Below are positions 31,367-38,690 of a stretch of 38,690 nt of DNA, in pieces. The stretch comes from Planococcaceae bacterium UBA3378. Lineage in GTDB: Bacteria; Bacillota; Bacilli; Bacillales_A; Planococcaceae. The DNA is taken from NCBI GenBank assembly GCA_002359075.1, contig DEQA01000008.1:1-38690 (forward strand). The letters run 5' to 3'. Each line of letters opens with the position of its first letter. Position 1 is the first letter of the stretch. Under the pieces are notes generated by a model. It did no database searches, was not told the origin of the DNA, and was given only the letters and a program-made list of their open reading frames with translations. The position numbers and the translations under genes were made by a program.

Positions 31367-31777
31367 TCACAGGCAATTTGGGCATTTACCATAGATTTCA
31401 AACTTATGCGCTTCTACAGAATAACCAGGCAGCTTTCCTCCGAGTAAATCCATCGGACACAAAGAAAGCTCCTTTACATTCCCACATTCCCGGCAAATGA
31501 AATGGTGGTGATGATGGTCGGATTCGCAGTGCATACGGAAGTTCCGCTCACCATTCAGCTCTGTTTCTTCCAAAATGCCAAGCTCTACAAACGTTGCTAA
31601 ATTGCGATAGATTGTATCAAAACTCATCCCGGGAAACTGGGGCTTTAGGACAGTCAACAGATCACGTGCCGTCAAATACTTTGTCGTTTCTGAAAACAAA
31701 TGAAGAATGAGCTCCCGCTTATCTGTTTTTTTATAGCCATTCTCCTTTAAAATTTCCCAAGCTCTTGTGATATTCAT
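31367..31777 (-). CDS. zur: Zinc uptake regulator, Fur family
   Basis: 136 residues. A winged-helix DNA-binding domain (about 1-75) is followed by a metal-binding dimerisation domain. The latter has a His cluster (DHHHHH, 87-92) and two CxxC pairs: Cys95/Cys98 and Cys132/Cys135, which bind structural zinc. Together with two zinc transporter genes directly upstream and a Zur box at their promoter, this favours Zur over Fur or PerR. With zinc bound it should repress the operon it sits in. It starts three bases after the znuB stop. Confidence 0.93.
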   Translation of the reverse strand: MNITRAWEILKENGYKKTDKRELILHLFSETTKYLTARDLLTVLKPQFPGMSFDTIYRNLATFVELGILEETELNGERNFRMHCESDHHHHHFICRECGNVKELSLCPMDLLGGKLPGYSVEAHKFEIYGKCPNCL

Positions 31778-31780
31778 AAT

Positions 31781-32632
31781 CTATACCCCTTTTGCAGAAA
31801 ATTGAATGAATATTTTTTTCGCCAAAATGACGATAAGTAAAATTCCAATGGATGTTACAACAATCGTTCCACCTGGTGCCAAATTCAAATAAAAGGCACT
31901 CACCAGCCCAATCACGACTGACAGCTCACCGAAAACGATGGAGTAAACGATTGCCTCTTTAAAGCCCCTTGCCAGCCGCATCGCCGCTGCGACAGGCAAT
32001 GTCATCAGACTCGATACAAGAAGAATGCCGACAATCCGCATACTGGCTGCAATCACAAGGGCCACGACAACCATAAACAGTAAATGAATCCATTTGGCAG
32101 GCAACCCGCTCGCCTTCGCATATTCCTCATCAAATGACAAAACAAACAATTCTTTAAAAAAGATACATAAAAAGATACATACAATTACAGCGATAATCAC
32201 AACGACAATAAAATCCTGTCTGGAAACGGCTGAAACAGACCCAAACAAATAGCTCATTAAATCTGTATTGAAACCACTTGCCAGCGAGATAAAGATGGCG
32301 CTGATGCCGAGTCCGCCTGACATAATAATCGGGATGGCCAGCTCTTCATAATGCTTATATAAGCGGCGCAGACGTTCGATCAGCATAGAGCCTGCGACAG
32401 ACGCAGCAATCCCCAGATAAATAGGATTTAATAAAGCGAGCGCAGAAAAGCTTTGGCTTAAATAAAGACTTCCCGCAATCCCTGCCAATGTCACATGTGA
32501 CAAAGCATCTGCGATCAGCGAGAGGCGCCGTACAACAATAAATACACCTAATAACGGGGCAATAATACCAATGATCATCCCCGAGAAAACAGCGTTCTGT
32601 AAAAATTCATAATTCATCAATGCTTCTATCAT
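31781..32632 (-). CDS. znuB: Zinc ABC transporter permease
   Basis: 283 residues from the ATG at 32632, seven bases after AAGGAG; the longer frame would overlap znuC. About eight membrane helices. ABC-3 family motifs are visible: LLGVFIVVRRLSLIADALSHVTLAGIA near the start and SSLMTLPVAAAMRLARGFKEA, the loop that docks with the ATPase. It forms the membrane channel of a ZnuACB-type importer (YceA/AdcB class). The substrate-binding protein gene, znuA/adcA, is not in this window and must be encoded elsewhere. Confidence 0.93.
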   Translation of the reverse strand: MIEALMNYEFLQNAVFSGMIIGIIAPLLGVFIVVRRLSLIADALSHVTLAGIAGSLYLSQSFSALALLNPIYLGIAASVAGSMLIERLRRLYKHYEELAIPIIMSGGLGISAIFISLASGFNTDLMSYLFGSVSAVSRQDFIVVVIIAVIVCIFLCIFFKELFVLSFDEEYAKASGLPAKWIHLLFMVVVALVIAASMRIVGILLVSSLMTLPVAAAMRLARGFKEAIVYSIVFGELSVVIGLVSAFYLNLAPGGTIVVTSIGILLIVILAKKIFIQFSAKGV

Positions 32633-32643
32633 ATGTGTGCTCC

Positions 32644-33390
32644 TTAGTGTATCTTTCGAACCGCATGTCCGTACCAAGCATCAAGCTCGTCCTGACTAAT
32701 CGCGTCAAAATCATTTTTATAGCCATGGAAGTGGATCTTCTGGTTTAAGCAGGCCACATGGCTGATGCGGTTTGAAACGGTATCCACATCATGTGTGACA
32801 AGAATCATCGAAATATTTTGTTCCTCATTCAGTCTAGCCAGCATATCATAAAATGCCTGCACATTTTCATGGTCAATCCCTACAGTCGGTTCATCTAAAA
32901 TAAGCAGCTTTGGTTCCGCAACTAATGCACGGGCAATGAATACCCGCTGCTGCTGGCCGCCTGACAGCTGACCGATATTACGTTTGGCAAACCGTTCCAT
33001 CCCGACGGCCGTTAATGCACGGGTGATGCGCTCGTTGGCATCCTTTGGCAGACGCTTGAACAAACCTGCTTTCTTTGTAAGGCCGGATTTTACTACTTCC
33101 TGAACCGTTGCCGGAAACCCCGAGTTAAAGGCATTTGACTTTTGAGACACATACCCGATCATTTCCCTGTTTTTAAAAGTTCCGGCTGGTTTACCGAACA
33201 GTTCAATTTCGCCGCTCATCGGTTTTAACAGACCAAGAATGAGTTTTAGCAGCGTAGATTTCCCTGAACCATTAGGACCAAGCAGGGCCAGGAAGTCTCC
33301 TTCCTCTACGCGAAACGAGATATTTTTCAGTACCTGTGTATAGTCATACTGGAATGAAACATTTTTCAGTTCAATAATTGTTTTTGTCAT
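32644..33390 (-). CDS. znuC: Zinc ABC transporter ATP-binding protein
   Basis: 248 residues. All ABC motifs are present: Walker A GPNGSGKST, Q-loop in GYVSQKSNAF, signature LSGGQQQR, Walker B LLILDEPTVGID and the switch His in VTHDVD. ATP hydrolysis here drives zinc import through ZnuB. I start at the ATG at 33390 because the upstream part of the open frame contains the Zur box and the promoter lies directly before it. GAAAGAAGAGAA serves as a modest ribosome site. It is the first gene of znuC-znuB-zur. Confidence 0.93.
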   Translation of the reverse strand: MTKTIIELKNVSFQYDYTQVLKNISFRVEEGDFLALLGPNGSGKSTLLKLILGLLKPMSGEIELFGKPAGTFKNREMIGYVSQKSNAFNSGFPATVQEVVKSGLTKKAGLFKRLPKDANERITRALTAVGMERFAKRNIGQLSGGQQQRVFIARALVAEPKLLILDEPTVGIDHENVQAFYDMLARLNEEQNISMILVTHDVDTVSNRISHVACLNQKIHFHGYKNDFDAISQDELDAWYGHAVRKIH

Positions 33391-33407
33391 TGAGTTCTCT
33401 TCTTTCC

Positions 33408-33428
33408 AATTCAAAATCATTACGATTT
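33408..33428 (-). promoter_or_regulatory. Zur box of the znuC-znuB-zur operon
   Basis: The minus strand reads AAATCGTAATGATTTTGAAT. The 15-base core TCGTAATGATTTTGA (33411-33425) differs at two positions from the B. subtilis Zur core TCGTAATnATTACGA. It lies just downstream of the predicted transcript start, where binding would block transcription in zinc-replete cells. Confidence 0.8.
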
Positions 33429-33438
33429 ACAATTTGTT

Positions 33439-33467
33439 AGTATAAGTGAATTTCAACGCTTTGTAAA
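33439..33467 (-). promoter_or_regulatory. SigA-type promoter of znuC-znuB-zur
   Basis: TTTACA (33467-33462), a 17-base spacer and TATACT (33444-33439) on the minus strand, directly followed by the Zur box. Confidence 0.75.
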
Positions 33468-33493
33468 GGCTTTACGCTTGAAAGGATGAGGTT

Positions 33494-33730
33494 GTGAAAA
33501 AACTAGAATTATTCCGCTTTTTAATGGAAGGGCCAACACGGGAAGTCCAGCAGTTTTTAAAGGATAGCGGCGTAGAATTAAGGAAAAGTGAAATCAAAAA
33601 ATTACGGGAAGTTTTCCAAAGCGCCCAGGCAAGCTGGCTGTTTACAGGTATTCCTGAGCCTGTAATAAAAAAGGCCGAAAGCATTGTAGGTGCCGAAAGA
33701 GTCCAGCAATTCCTGAAGCAAATACAGTAA
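33494..33730 (+). CDS. Small cytoplasmic protein, unknown function
   Basis: 78 residues from a GTG start seven bases after AAAGGA. The sequence is helical and charged: KKLELFRFLMEGPTREVQQFLKDSGVELRKSEIKKLREVF, with a possible helix-turn-helix-like arrangement but no clear match. In B. subtilis the yqfT gene (DUF2624) lies in this relative position between nfo and zur; similarity to that family is possible but I cannot confirm it. It is divergent from znuC and the only plus-strand gene nearby. Confidence 0.72.
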   Translation: MKKLELFRFLMEGPTREVQQFLKDSGVELRKSEIKKLREVFQSAQASWLFTGIPEPVIKKAESIVGAERVQQFLKQIQ

Positions 33731-33975
33731 TTGCTGTAATTCGTTTTGAATGAGCAATTATTTATCCAGCAACACTCCCCGAAATGTGCGCTTTTTGCTT
33801 CTTTAATATATATTAACTCGATCAGTAACAGAATGTTACTTCTTATCACATAGCTCTTTTTTAATATTCTTCTCTATTTTTTCTATCTCAACGCTCAATA
33901 TACGTATATAGGATACTGTGGCATAATGCCTGAAAATGAATGTAGGTTTTCTTCAGCAGGTTTGTGTGCCCATAT

Positions 33976-34020
33976 AAAAAAACGAGCCGGTTGATAGGTA
34001 AAATATCAACCGCTCGTTTT
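33976..34020 (-). terminator. Terminator of the S13 carboxypeptidase gene
   Basis: AAAACGAGCGGTTGAT pairs with ATCAACCGGCTCGTTTT (one bulge), followed by Ts on the minus strand. The rest of 33731-34024 shows no gene. Confidence 0.9.
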
Positions 34021-34024
34021 CCTG

Positions 34025-35464
34025 TTAGTAATGATTAATAATATCGGCTACTACAGCATCAATTCCTGTAATGATAGCCGTTTGTTTATTTTCCGTCATA
34101 ATGGAGAAAATATAGGTCTTTCCTGAATTTGCCTTTACATACCCGGATAATGTGTAAACACCTGTAATATGTCCTGTTTTTGCAGCTACCCGGTATTGAT
34201 AAGCAGCCGGTGTAAAGCGTGTACGCAAGGAGCCGCCTACAAGCCTGTTACTGGCTCCTCCAACGGGCAGGGAGCTGTAATAGGTGCCATAACCCTCCAT
34301 ACCGCGCGCATTATAAAGAAGGGCCGTAAAGCCGTTTGGTGATATACGATTTTGATGTGACATGCCGGAACCATCTTCAAATGACCAGTTCTCCATATCC
34401 AGACCGATCGATTCCCCGTACTCCCGAAGAACCTTCATACCCGTTTGCGTATCACCTTTCCCGTAGACTTCTGCCCCGAGCGTCTTTACAAAAATATCAG
34501 CCATACTGTTATTACTTAATTTCATGAACGCCGGAAACATTTCTTTTAACGAGCGGGAGTTCACTGTATAGATCCGCGTAGCTCCCTGAGGAACAGCTCC
34601 CCGTCCGATTGCCGGTGTCTTTGTAAAGGAAAGCCCGCCGTCTTTTATCGCCTGCTCCATAGCGTACATTGTGTTAACTGTAGGGTTATTGACAGTCACC
34701 CATTCCTTTACCGTACTGCCGGCCGGAATATTACCGGAAATAATGACTTGGCTTGTCCCATATTTCCGTTTAACCGTCAATGTATTACGCGTTCCTTTAC
34801 TGCCTGTCGTTGCATAATTGGAAAGCGTCATCCCCATTGTATTCGGCACAGCTTGAACTGTGGGCTTCTTCCCGGCTGTTCCGCCGGTTATCTGCACAAT
34901 AATAGTGCCTGCATCGAAATCATCATTTGGTGATAAAACAAGGCCGGTCGTCCGGGCAGCAAAATAATCACTTTCATCCTCAGCCGCAATGCCCGGTGTT
35001 AGCTGTTCACCGGTAAATGCATCCTCATCCCCATATAGATTGCCGTTTATCCTCGTAATGCCGTAATTTTTTAAGGCTGTGGCAAATGTTTGAAGCTGGC
35101 TGTACTGAAGTGTGGGATCACCGCTTCCTTTCAAATAAACATTGCCATTTAATGTACCGTTCGCTATATAGCCATCTATGTATAACGAAGTTTCATACTG
35201 GTAATTCTCCCCTAATAGAGAAAGTGCTGCAGCTCCTGTCAGCAGCTTCATATTTGATGCTGGTTTTCTTGCCATATTCCCATAATACTCATATAGGATC
35301 TGCCCTGTTTCCCCGTCACGTACAGAAACTCCCACTCCTGTATTGCCCAGGCTTTTACTAACAGCCCCGCTCAAATTCATAGCGGCTTCTGTCTGTGACG
35401 GCAGCAATACTGAAGCAAAAGCGGTCATAAGCGCGATTACTGCAATAAAAATATTCTTTTTCAT
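34025..35464 (-). CDS. dacC: D-Ala-D-Ala carboxypeptidase, peptidase family S13 (PBP4/DacC type)
   Basis: 479 residues. I start at the ATG at 35464, directly after GGGGAGG; the upstream frame lacks a site. A signal peptide ends near QTEAA. The penicillin-binding motifs are SxxK (Ser70-Lys73, ASNMK), SxN in LSNNSMAD and KTG in AAKTGHITG. The long insert between SxxK and SxN (about 200 residues with repeated beta motifs such as NGNVYLKGSGDPTL) is typical of family S13. It should trim D-Ala from wall peptides or act as an endopeptidase outside the cell. It is monocistronic. Confidence 0.92.
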   Translation of the reverse strand: MKKNIFIAVIALMTAFASVLLPSQTEAAMNLSGAVSKSLGNTGVGVSVRDGETGQILYEYYGNMARKPASNMKLLTGAAALSLLGENYQYETSLYIDGYIANGTLNGNVYLKGSGDPTLQYSQLQTFATALKNYGITRINGNLYGDEDAFTGEQLTPGIAAEDESDYFAARTTGLVLSPNDDFDAGTIIVQITGGTAGKKPTVQAVPNTMGMTLSNYATTGSKGTRNTLTVKRKYGTSQVIISGNIPAGSTVKEWVTVNNPTVNTMYAMEQAIKDGGLSFTKTPAIGRGAVPQGATRIYTVNSRSLKEMFPAFMKLSNNSMADIFVKTLGAEVYGKGDTQTGMKVLREYGESIGLDMENWSFEDGSGMSHQNRISPNGFTALLYNARGMEGYGTYYSSLPVGGASNRLVGGSLRTRFTPAAYQYRVAAKTGHITGVYTLSGYVKANSGKTYIFSIMTENKQTAIITGIDAVVADIINHY

Positions 35465-35529
35465 CTCGTCCCTCCCCTTCTTACTATACCATTTTACTAT
35501 GGGAATTTTTCGAAAAATTGGTTTATAAC

Positions 35530-35690
35530 TATAACGTGAAGTAAATTTCCGTTTCGGCTTAACGTCTTCTCGGAACACGACCCAGCTAAATGGTTTCGGG
35601 GAGTATCTCAAAACCATTGGACTTTTAAGCACGTGCTGATCCCCAAGGAGTCACCCGCCCAAACAAATTATTATAAAACAGTTTTATCAA
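35530..35690 (-). other. Structured, GC-richer intergenic block upstream of the carboxypeptidase gene
   Basis: This segment of the 418-base gap is GC-richer than its AT-rich flanks and contains several hairpins: AATGGTTT/AAACCATT (35589-35596 and 35611-35618), CCGTTTCGG (35549-35557) and GCACGTGC. It could be a leader element of the carboxypeptidase mRNA or a dispersed repeat. I do not recognise a known riboswitch. No promoter was assigned. Confidence 0.35.
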
Positions 35691-35822
35691 CTCTAGATTC
35701 CGGGTAAAACCCAAAAAACCCCATTCCTTCTTCCCTTCTCACAATCATTTCTCTCCTAAACTTATCCTAATCATACTAAAAAATTTTATAGTGCGAACGC
35801 TTTCTATCTCCCGACATTCATG

Positions 35823-35863
35823 AAAAAAGACCGAAAATGCCCATTGACGGCACTTTCGGTCTT
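35823..35863 (-). terminator. Terminator of nfo
   Basis: AAGACCGAAAGTGCC pairs with GGCATTTTCGGTCTT (one mismatch) on the minus strand, followed by TTTT. Confidence 0.9.
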
Positions 35864-35882
35864 CGAACTACAGGTTCATAGA

Positions 35883-36800
35883 TTAAGACAGCGAACCAGC
35901 AATATCTTCTTTTTCACCGCGGAGTGATTCAATCTCCTCCGGACGGAATACGCCATCGCGCAGCATGGCGATTTCTGCCGTGTACGGAGCCTTCTTATTT
36001 TTAGCATCCGGTCCGACAAAAGGTGTTTCTAAAATTTTCGGGATATGCATTAGCTGCGGATGGTGCACAATATATGACAGCGCTTCAAACCCGATTTCCC
36101 CAAAGCCGATGTTTTCATGACGGTCCTTGGCAGCACCGCAGACATTTTTCGAATCATTGATATGCAGCACTTTCAGACGGTCCAGACCAATGATTTTATC
36201 GAATTCATTCAGCACCCCGTCGAAGTCCTCCACAATATTATATCCGCCGTCATGTACGTGACACGTATCGAAACATACTGATAAACGCTCATTATGTGTA
36301 ACTCCGTCTATGATCCGCGCCAGTTCCTCAAATGTACGGCCGATTTCCGAGCCTTTTCCGGCCATTGTCTCCAGCGCAATCTGTACAGGCTGTTCATCTG
36401 ACAGCACTTCATTTAAGCCCTCTACAATTTTTGCAATACCTGCATCCGCTCCGGCACCTACATGAGCACCTGGATGCAGCACGATTTGCCCTGCTTCAAG
36501 CGCCGCTGTACGCTTGATTTCTTCCTGCAGGAACGTAACGCCAAGCTCAAATGTTTCCGGCTTTGTTGTATTTCCGAGATTGATGATATACGGAGCATGG
36601 ACTATGATATTTGACAAGCCATTTTCCTTCATATGAAGCAAACCGTTCATAATATTTAATTCAGCAATGGATTTACGGCGTGTATTCTGCGGAGCACCCG
36701 TATAAATCATAAATGTGTTCGCTCCGTAAGAAAGGGCCTCTTCACTCGCACCCAGCAGCATTTTTTTACCACTCATCGAAACATGTGAACCAATCAGCAT
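35883..36800 (-). CDS. nfo: Endonuclease IV (AP endonuclease)
   Basis: 305 residues. It cuts DNA 5' to abasic sites during base-excision repair and also removes blocked 3' ends. The TIM-barrel metal ligands are complete: His68, His109, Glu144, Asp178, His181, His213, Asp226, His228 and Glu258. Motifs LIGSHVSMSG, CFDTCHVHDGGY and HINDSKN are diagnostic. AGGAGGAG precedes the ATG. It lies downstream of cshB, as yqfS lies beside yqfR in B. subtilis. The cshB terminator sits directly before its ribosome site, so nfo must depend on read-through or its own promoter. Confidence 0.96.
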   Translation of the reverse strand: MLIGSHVSMSGKKMLLGASEEALSYGANTFMIYTGAPQNTRRKSIAELNIMNGLLHMKENGLSNIIVHAPYIINLGNTTKPETFELGVTFLQEEIKRTAALEAGQIVLHPGAHVGAGADAGIAKIVEGLNEVLSDEQPVQIALETMAGKGSEIGRTFEELARIIDGVTHNERLSVCFDTCHVHDGGYNIVEDFDGVLNEFDKIIGLDRLKVLHINDSKNVCGAAKDRHENIGFGEIGFEALSYIVHHPQLMHIPKILETPFVGPDAKNKKAPYTAEIAMLRDGVFRPEEIESLRGEKEDIAGSLS

Positions 36801-36813
36801 TCGTTACTCCTCC

Positions 36814-36846
36814 TAAAAATAGAAAAGCCGGAAATCGGCTTTTCTA
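36814..36846 (-). terminator. Terminator between cshB and nfo
   Basis: AGAAAAGCCG pairs with CGGCTTTTCT around a five-base loop, then ATTTTT on the minus strand. The nfo ribosome site begins a few bases later. Confidence 0.75.
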
Positions 36847-36859
36847 TGAGATACTTTTA

Positions 36860-38161
36860 TTATTTTTTTCCGCGGTTTTTTATACGGCGTTCGCGTTTTT
36901 TGATTTTATCCATTTCCCACTTCATTGCACGCTTGTAACCCGGTTTTACTTTCTTCGGCTTTCGAACTAACGCCTTAGCTTTTAAGTCAATCTCATTTTC
37001 TTGTTTTACACGGTTTTTACGTTGATGACGGTCTTTCAAATCTGTCCATTCACCGTTTTTCACATCTCTTTGCACAAATGGGATACCCATTTTTTCGACC
37101 CGTGCCAGTGCATCCTCATCCTCAGGCTGGTAAAGCGTAATCGCCGTCCCCTTATTTCCTGCCCGGGCTGTCCGTCCAACACGGTGAATGAAGAATTCAA
37201 GATCTTCCGGGATTTCATAGTTAATGACATGAGAAATTCCTTGAATATCGATCCCGCGGGCAGCAAGGTCTGTCGCTACAATATACTGGAACTCCAAATC
37301 ACGGATTTGCTTCATCATTTTTTTACGGTCACGCGGGCTTAAATCCCCGTGGATCTGGCCTGCACGCACACCCTGCTCGGCCAGGTATCCTGCGACATGC
37401 TCCGCTGTTTTACGCGTATTACAAAAAATGACCGCCAGGAACGGATTAATTCCTTTAATAACGTCCATCAGTCGGGCATTACGAGACTTCGAACGCACCG
37501 GCACAAGCACGAATTCAATATTTTCTGCGACCGGGCGTTTGTCATTCATTTGAATATGAACAGGAGCGTCCATATACTTCTTCAGGAAAGGCTGAAGCTT
37601 CTCGGGAATCGTAGCGGAGAAAACAAACATCTCCAACTTCTCCGGCATATGGGAAGCAAAGCCATCAATATCTTCGATGAAGCCCATATCAAATGCCAGA
37701 TCGGCTTCGTCTACTACTAAAATAGGGGCGGTATGTACAAGAAGAGCCCCTTCTTTCACCAAGTCTCTAATCCGGCCAGGCGTCCCTACCACAATATGAG
37801 GCTGTGTTTTTAATTTATCGATGGAACGCTGCTTATCCGTCCCGCCGATAAACAGCTTTGCCTGAATCGATGTTTTTTCGATCAGTTGCTGAAGGGCATC
37901 AAAAATCTGCTGCGCCAGCTCGCGCGTAGGAGATGTAATGACCGCCTGCACTTCCTGTCTTTCCTCAGCAATACGCTCAACAATCGGCAGTAAAAAGCTA
38001 TGTGTTTTCCCTGTACCTGTATGCGCTTGTCCAATGGCGCTTTTCCCTTTTAATACAAGCGGGATCATTTCTTTTTGAATTGGTGTCGGTTCTTTAAAAC
38101 CCAGTTCTGCAATGGCGTCCTGCAAAAATGGCTTGAATTGATAATCTGTATATTTTGACAT
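36860..38161 (-). CDS. cshB: DEAD-box RNA helicase CshB
   Basis: 433 residues. The Q motif (FKPFLQDAIAELGFKEPTPIQ), motif I AHTGTGKT, Ia TSPTRELAQQ, Ib TPGRI, II VVDEADL, III SATIP, V ATDLAARGIDI and VI HRVGRTARAG are all present. It unwinds RNA with ATP; CshB-type enzymes help cold growth and ribosome assembly. The C-terminal 60 residues form a strongly basic tail (KKVKPGYKRAMKWEMDKIKK, RRIKNRGKK). AGAGGAGTGAG precedes the ATG. It is divergent from yqfQ. Confidence 0.95.
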   Translation of the reverse strand: MSKYTDYQFKPFLQDAIAELGFKEPTPIQKEMIPLVLKGKSAIGQAHTGTGKTHSFLLPIVERIAEERQEVQAVITSPTRELAQQIFDALQQLIEKTSIQAKLFIGGTDKQRSIDKLKTQPHIVVGTPGRIRDLVKEGALLVHTAPILVVDEADLAFDMGFIEDIDGFASHMPEKLEMFVFSATIPEKLQPFLKKYMDAPVHIQMNDKRPVAENIEFVLVPVRSKSRNARLMDVIKGINPFLAVIFCNTRKTAEHVAGYLAEQGVRAGQIHGDLSPRDRKKMMKQIRDLEFQYIVATDLAARGIDIQGISHVINYEIPEDLEFFIHRVGRTARAGNKGTAITLYQPEDEDALARVEKMGIPFVQRDVKNGEWTDLKDRHQRKNRVKQENEIDLKAKALVRKPKKVKPGYKRAMKWEMDKIKKRERRIKNRGKK

Positions 38162-38283
38162 TTACTCACTCCTCTTACATCTTTCCTATTGTAACATGAA
38201 ACGGACATTTAGTAGACCATTTGCATATGATAGCTTTAATCAAGCATTGCGTCAATTATTAATGCGAACGAAAGGAGAAAAGC

Positions 38284-38690
38284 ATGTATCCGTTTTATCG
38301 AAACAATCCATATCGAATGCCGATCGGTCCTCCTCCTATGCCAAATTATATACCGAATATGCCACAAATGCCCCGGATGCCGCAGATGCCCCAGATGCCA
38401 AACATGGGTAATGTCCAAGGTGTAGGAAATTTGCCGAACATGGGCAATATCCCAAACGCCGCTGAAGCAGCCGGAGCACTCGGCGCAGTCGGAGCAGCCG
38501 CCTCCACATCCCGAATCGAACAATTTTTACAATCTACCGGTCAGTTTATGCAAACTGCCCAAACGTATGCTCCATATGTTCAACAAGCCATGCCGATGCT
38601 AAAAAATCTCCCTGCCCTTTTCAAGCTGTACAAAGGTTTCCAAAGCATGCCTGATGCAACTTCGTCCCCTACAGCCACGAGTACAGCAGG
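38284..38690 (+). CDS. yqfQ: YqfQ/VrrA-family protein, partial
   Basis: The first 135 codons lie in the window; the gene continues past the right edge. AAAGGAG lies six bases before the ATG. The start is MYPFYRNNPYRMPIGPPP, followed by a Met-Pro repeat region (IPNMPQMPRMPQMPQMPNM), then an Ala-rich helix (AEAAGALGAVGAAAS) and a conserved segment FLQSTGQFMQTAQTYAPYVQ. This matches the YqfQ/VrrA family, whose B. anthracis member carries a variable repeat used in strain typing. The function is unknown. Its place beside cshB agrees with B. subtilis. Confidence 0.88.
   Translation, partial: MYPFYRNNPYRMPIGPPPMPNYIPNMPQMPRMPQMPQMPNMGNVQGVGNLPNMGNIPNAAEAAGALGAVGAAASTSRIEQFLQSTGQFMQTAQTYAPYVQQAMPMLKNLPALFKLYKGFQSMPDATSSPTATSTA

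Noticed and set aside
33472..33849. 125-codon minus-strand frame over the small gene at 33494
   Set aside because: It is Cys/Asn/Ser-rich without a ribosome site and overlaps a better plus-strand gene.
1..38690. CRISPR array, prophage, intact insertion sequence, toxin-antitoxin or defence genes
   Set aside because: No regularly spaced repeats, transposase, integrase or phage structural genes were found on either strand.

Overview
This window looks like chromosomal core sequence from a low-to-mid GC, endospore-forming-type Bacillales bacterium, most like the Lysinibacillus/Solibacillus branch. Three things point there. Gene order resembles the Bacillus subtilis yqf/yqg region: yqfQ-cshB-nfo, zur, then ispG-yqfZ-yqgB-yqgC-sodA and pbpA-pstSCAB-phoU. 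Two proteins carry S-layer homology (SLH) domains. Control elements are typically Gram-positive (T-box, AGGAGG ribosome sites, Pho box, Zur box). The genus is an inference from gene content, not from a database match.

Layout. 1-450: a tryptophan-type T-box leader on the minus strand feeding a gene cut by the left edge, probably trpE. 450-3180: a von Willebrand-like protein, a small membrane protein, a lipoprotein and another small membrane protein. 3290-4904: a secreted GH18 glycosidase with three SLH domains. 4905-5843: a gene-poor stretch with a repeat, a structured motif and a decayed transporter fragment. 5844-7537: an alpha/beta hydrolase and arginase. 7829-12296: the phosphate-starvation operon pstS-pstC-pstA-pstB-phoU behind a five-repeat Pho box. 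12346-14559: pbpA. 14560-15277: gene-free, with a 220-base foldback element. 15278-17120: a paired fluoride channel and an SLH protein. 17433-21434: sodA, yqgC, yqgB, yqfZ, ispG and a yqfW-like nucleotidase.

21435-25036: a likely unannotated 42-residue ORF, a lipoprotein, a CsbD stress protein with a SigB-like promoter, and a PAS-GAF-GGDEF-EAL c-di-GMP phosphodiesterase. 25188-28480: an esterase-like protein with its nucleophile replaced, an unknown protein, azlCD and a TPR protein. 28680-30884: a compact cobinamide-salvage operon with two unusual CobU-type proteins. 31048-33467: a zinc uptake operon (znuC-znuB-zur) with promoter and Zur box, plus a small gene. 33494-38690: a small protein, an S13 D,D-carboxypeptidase, endonuclease IV, the RNA helicase cshB and a partial yqfQ/vrrA.

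How it works together: most of the window is housekeeping (phosphate, zinc, fluoride, superoxide, isoprenoid precursors, wall synthesis, DNA repair). I found no phage, CRISPR array, intact insertion sequence, RNA gene of the rRNA/tRNA type or defence system. The most promising unexplained signals are intergenic: the 220-base foldback, the shared TTTGACATACAACTTA repeat, a structured block upstream of the carboxypeptidase, and a possible c-di-GMP riboswitch-like motif. Among proteins, the most interesting are the apparently complementary CobU-type pair and the Ser-to-Asn esterase.
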